This document shows positions 6,020 to 6,629 of a DNA stretch of 6,629 nucleotides, one piece after another. The DNA is from Pseudomonadota bacterium (lineage in GTDB: Bacteria > Pseudomonadota > Alphaproteobacteria > Rhizobiales > Xanthobacteraceae). Positions within the stretch are counted from its first letter, which is position 1, and every line of letters starts with the position of its first letter. The stretch covers positions 1 to 6,629 of the forward strand of contig JAEWHT010000196.1 of assembly GCA_023387695.1 (NCBI GenBank). The letters run 5' to 3'. Made by a program: the position numbers and the translations under genes. The notes under the pieces were generated by a model. That model was not told where the DNA came from. It worked only from the letters and a program-made list of their open reading frames with translations, and made no database searches.

Positions 6020-6465
6020 TCTCGCGACGCGACGCTCGCGCGCGTCATCGACGGCAATCGTCATCCGCTCAAAGGCGCTCAGCACCACCGAATCGCCGGC
6101 CGCGCGATTCGCGCAAAACGGCGACTTGCACGCGCTCCGACGAGCGCTTCCGCTGTTAAGCATGAAAATAATTTCGTTGCCAAAGCTCGCGACTCAGAGT
6201 CCGCGACTTGCCCCCGCAATGCGATCGCGCGCGTTGCGATGTGCGTCATCGCGTTGATCACGCGTGATGTGCGCGCGCAGAATAATACTTGCTGCATAGA
6301 GTATTCTTGCAATCGCTGATGTTGCCGACGTCGCTTCTGCGCGATGCATTTGCAATCGCAAACGCGTGTGTTCGCGTGTCGGCAAATCAAGCGCGGCTGG
6401 CGCACGCGCGCCGCGTCGTCAACACTTCCTTAAGTGAGAAGATGTTTTTTTCGTCGTGTTGGTGT

Positions 6466-6497
6466 ATTCGGAATGAGTGTGCACTCGATCCCCGAAT
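6466..6497 (+). repeat. Nested dyad in the upstream region of the H1-like gene
   Basis: ATTCGG (6466-6471) is the reverse complement of CCGAAT (6492-6497), and inside it GAGTG (6475-6479) mirrors CACTC (6482-6486). The two dyads are centred within one base of each other and end 41 bp before the start codon. This could be an operator for a dimeric regulator or a leader hairpin. Function is inferred only from position and symmetry. Confidence 0.4.
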
Positions 6498-6528
6498 GCA
6501 TGCAGCGATTAAAGCCATCTCACACATC

Positions 6529-6534
6529 GGAGGG
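6529..6534 (+). promoter_or_regulatory. Strong Shine-Dalgarno of the H1-like gene
   Basis: GGAGGG ends 4 nt before the ATG at 6539, leaving 5 nt between the GGAGG core and the start. It is the best ribosome binding site in the window and fixes the start of the truncated final gene. It is consistent with high expression. Confidence 0.75.
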
Positions 6535-6538
6535 CAAC

Positions 6539-6629
6539 ATGGCCAAGAAAGCGAAGAAGGCGAAGAAGGCGAAGAGCGCAGTGAAGAAGACTGCGAAGAA
6601 GACCCGCAAGGTCGCGAAGAAGAAGAAGT
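6539..6629 (+). CDS. Histone H1-like lysine-rich DNA-binding protein, N-terminal part only
   Basis: The first 30 codons are visible before the window ends; the reading frame is open to the last base. The peptide is almost entirely Lys and Ala with a few Thr, Val, Ser and Arg. It starts MAKKAKKAKKAKSAVKK, with four tandem AKK-type units and later KKTAKKTRKVAKKKK. Such composition is characteristic of bacterial histone H1-like (Hc1/Hc2-type) nucleoid proteins and of lysine-rich tails, which bind DNA through charge. GGAGGG directly upstream supports the start. AAG is used for nearly every lysine, matching the GC-rich genome. The C-terminus is missing, so a lysine-rich N-terminal tail on another domain cannot be excluded. 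It is preceded by a long non-coding region and appears to be its own transcription unit. Confidence 0.75.
   Translation, partial: MAKKAKKAKKAKSAVKKTAKKTRKVAKKKK

Larger units (their letters stand above)
5971..6538. other. Non-coding, palindrome-dense intergenic region between gatB and the H1-like gene
   Basis: No gene can be supported in these 568 bases. From about 5990 to 6420 the sequence is unusually rich in CG dinucleotides and short inverted repeats. These are 6089-6096 with 6104-6111 (8 bp, loop 7), 6132-6137 with 6142-6147 (6 bp, loop 4), 6187-6195 with 6197-6206 (9 bp with one bulge), 6236-6241 with 6247-6252 (6 bp, loop 5), and a perfect 12-bp palindrome ATCACGCGTGAT at 6257-6268. 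A T7 run (6445-6451) follows the small CACTT/AAGTG hairpin at 6423-6436. From 6420 onward the DNA is more AT-rich and probably carries the promoter and leader of the H1-like gene, though no clear -35/-10 pair was found. A structured RNA, a protein-binding region or decayed sequence are all possible. Confidence 0.6.

Noticed and set aside
5990..6319. Possible 109-codon gene on the + strand after gatB
   Set aside because: It starts at a GTG inside the post-gatB stem-loop with no Shine-Dalgarno, has weak third-position G/C bias in its second half, and gives an Arg/Ala/Cys-mixed peptide with no recognisable fold. The palindromic composition of the region explains the open frame.
6079..6405. Possible 108-codon gene on the - strand in the same intergenic region
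   Set aside because: No ribosome binding site, no family resemblance and random-looking composition. It overlaps several inverted repeats that suggest non-coding DNA.
6423..6451. Small hairpin CACTT/AAGTG followed by a T7 run, considered as an intrinsic terminator
   Set aside because: The stem is only 5 bp and AT-rich, and 8 nt separate it from the T-run, so it does not fit a normal terminator. It is mentioned only as part of the intergenic description.

Overview
The window is a GC-rich chromosomal segment with strong G/C preference at third codon positions. It looks like a Bradyrhizobium-type alphaproteobacterium (Nitrobacteraceae, Rhizobiales). Three things suggest this: a cysteine-free gatCAB set interleaved with small genes, an intergenic palindromic repeat that I recognise from memory as common in rhizobial genomes, and a lysine/alanine-rich histone H1-like gene at the right edge. 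This assignment rests on pattern recognition, not a database search. Every gene I accept lies on the + strand.

Positions 5-2076 hold two adjacent, clearly diverged flavoproteins of the nitronate monooxygenase / 2-nitropropane dioxygenase family. They are 17 bp apart once the second start is moved to an ATG with a good Shine-Dalgarno sequence, and are probably co-transcribed. Both keep the AGGH histidine motif and the glycine-rich FMN-phosphate segments.

Positions 2077-5970 hold the tRNA-dependent amidotransferase operon, in the order gatC, a 70-codon unknown gene, gatA, a 98-codon unknown gene, gatB. A sigma70-like promoter precedes gatC and is embedded in an inverted repeat that also covers the gatC Shine-Dalgarno. 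A rhizobial-type palindromic repeat lies between gatC and the first small gene. From that small gene onward every junction is a 4-nt ATGA/GTGA overlap, so the two small genes appear translationally coupled to gatA and gatB. GatA hydrolyses glutamine and passes ammonia to GatB. GatB amidates Glu-tRNA(Gln) and/or Asp-tRNA(Asn), and GatC holds the complex together. The two small proteins are the least understood part of the window.

Positions 5971-6538 hold no convincing gene. A strong stem-loop follows gatB, then comes a CG-dinucleotide-rich stretch with many short palindromes, then a more AT-rich stretch with a nested dyad. This leads to a strong Shine-Dalgarno and the first 30 codons of a histone H1-like, lysine-rich DNA-binding protein cut off by the window end.

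Most of the window is ordinary housekeeping sequence. I see no mobile element, CRISPR array, tRNA or rRNA. The items most worth a second look are the interleaved small genes and the structured non-coding DNA around gatC and upstream of the H1-like gene.
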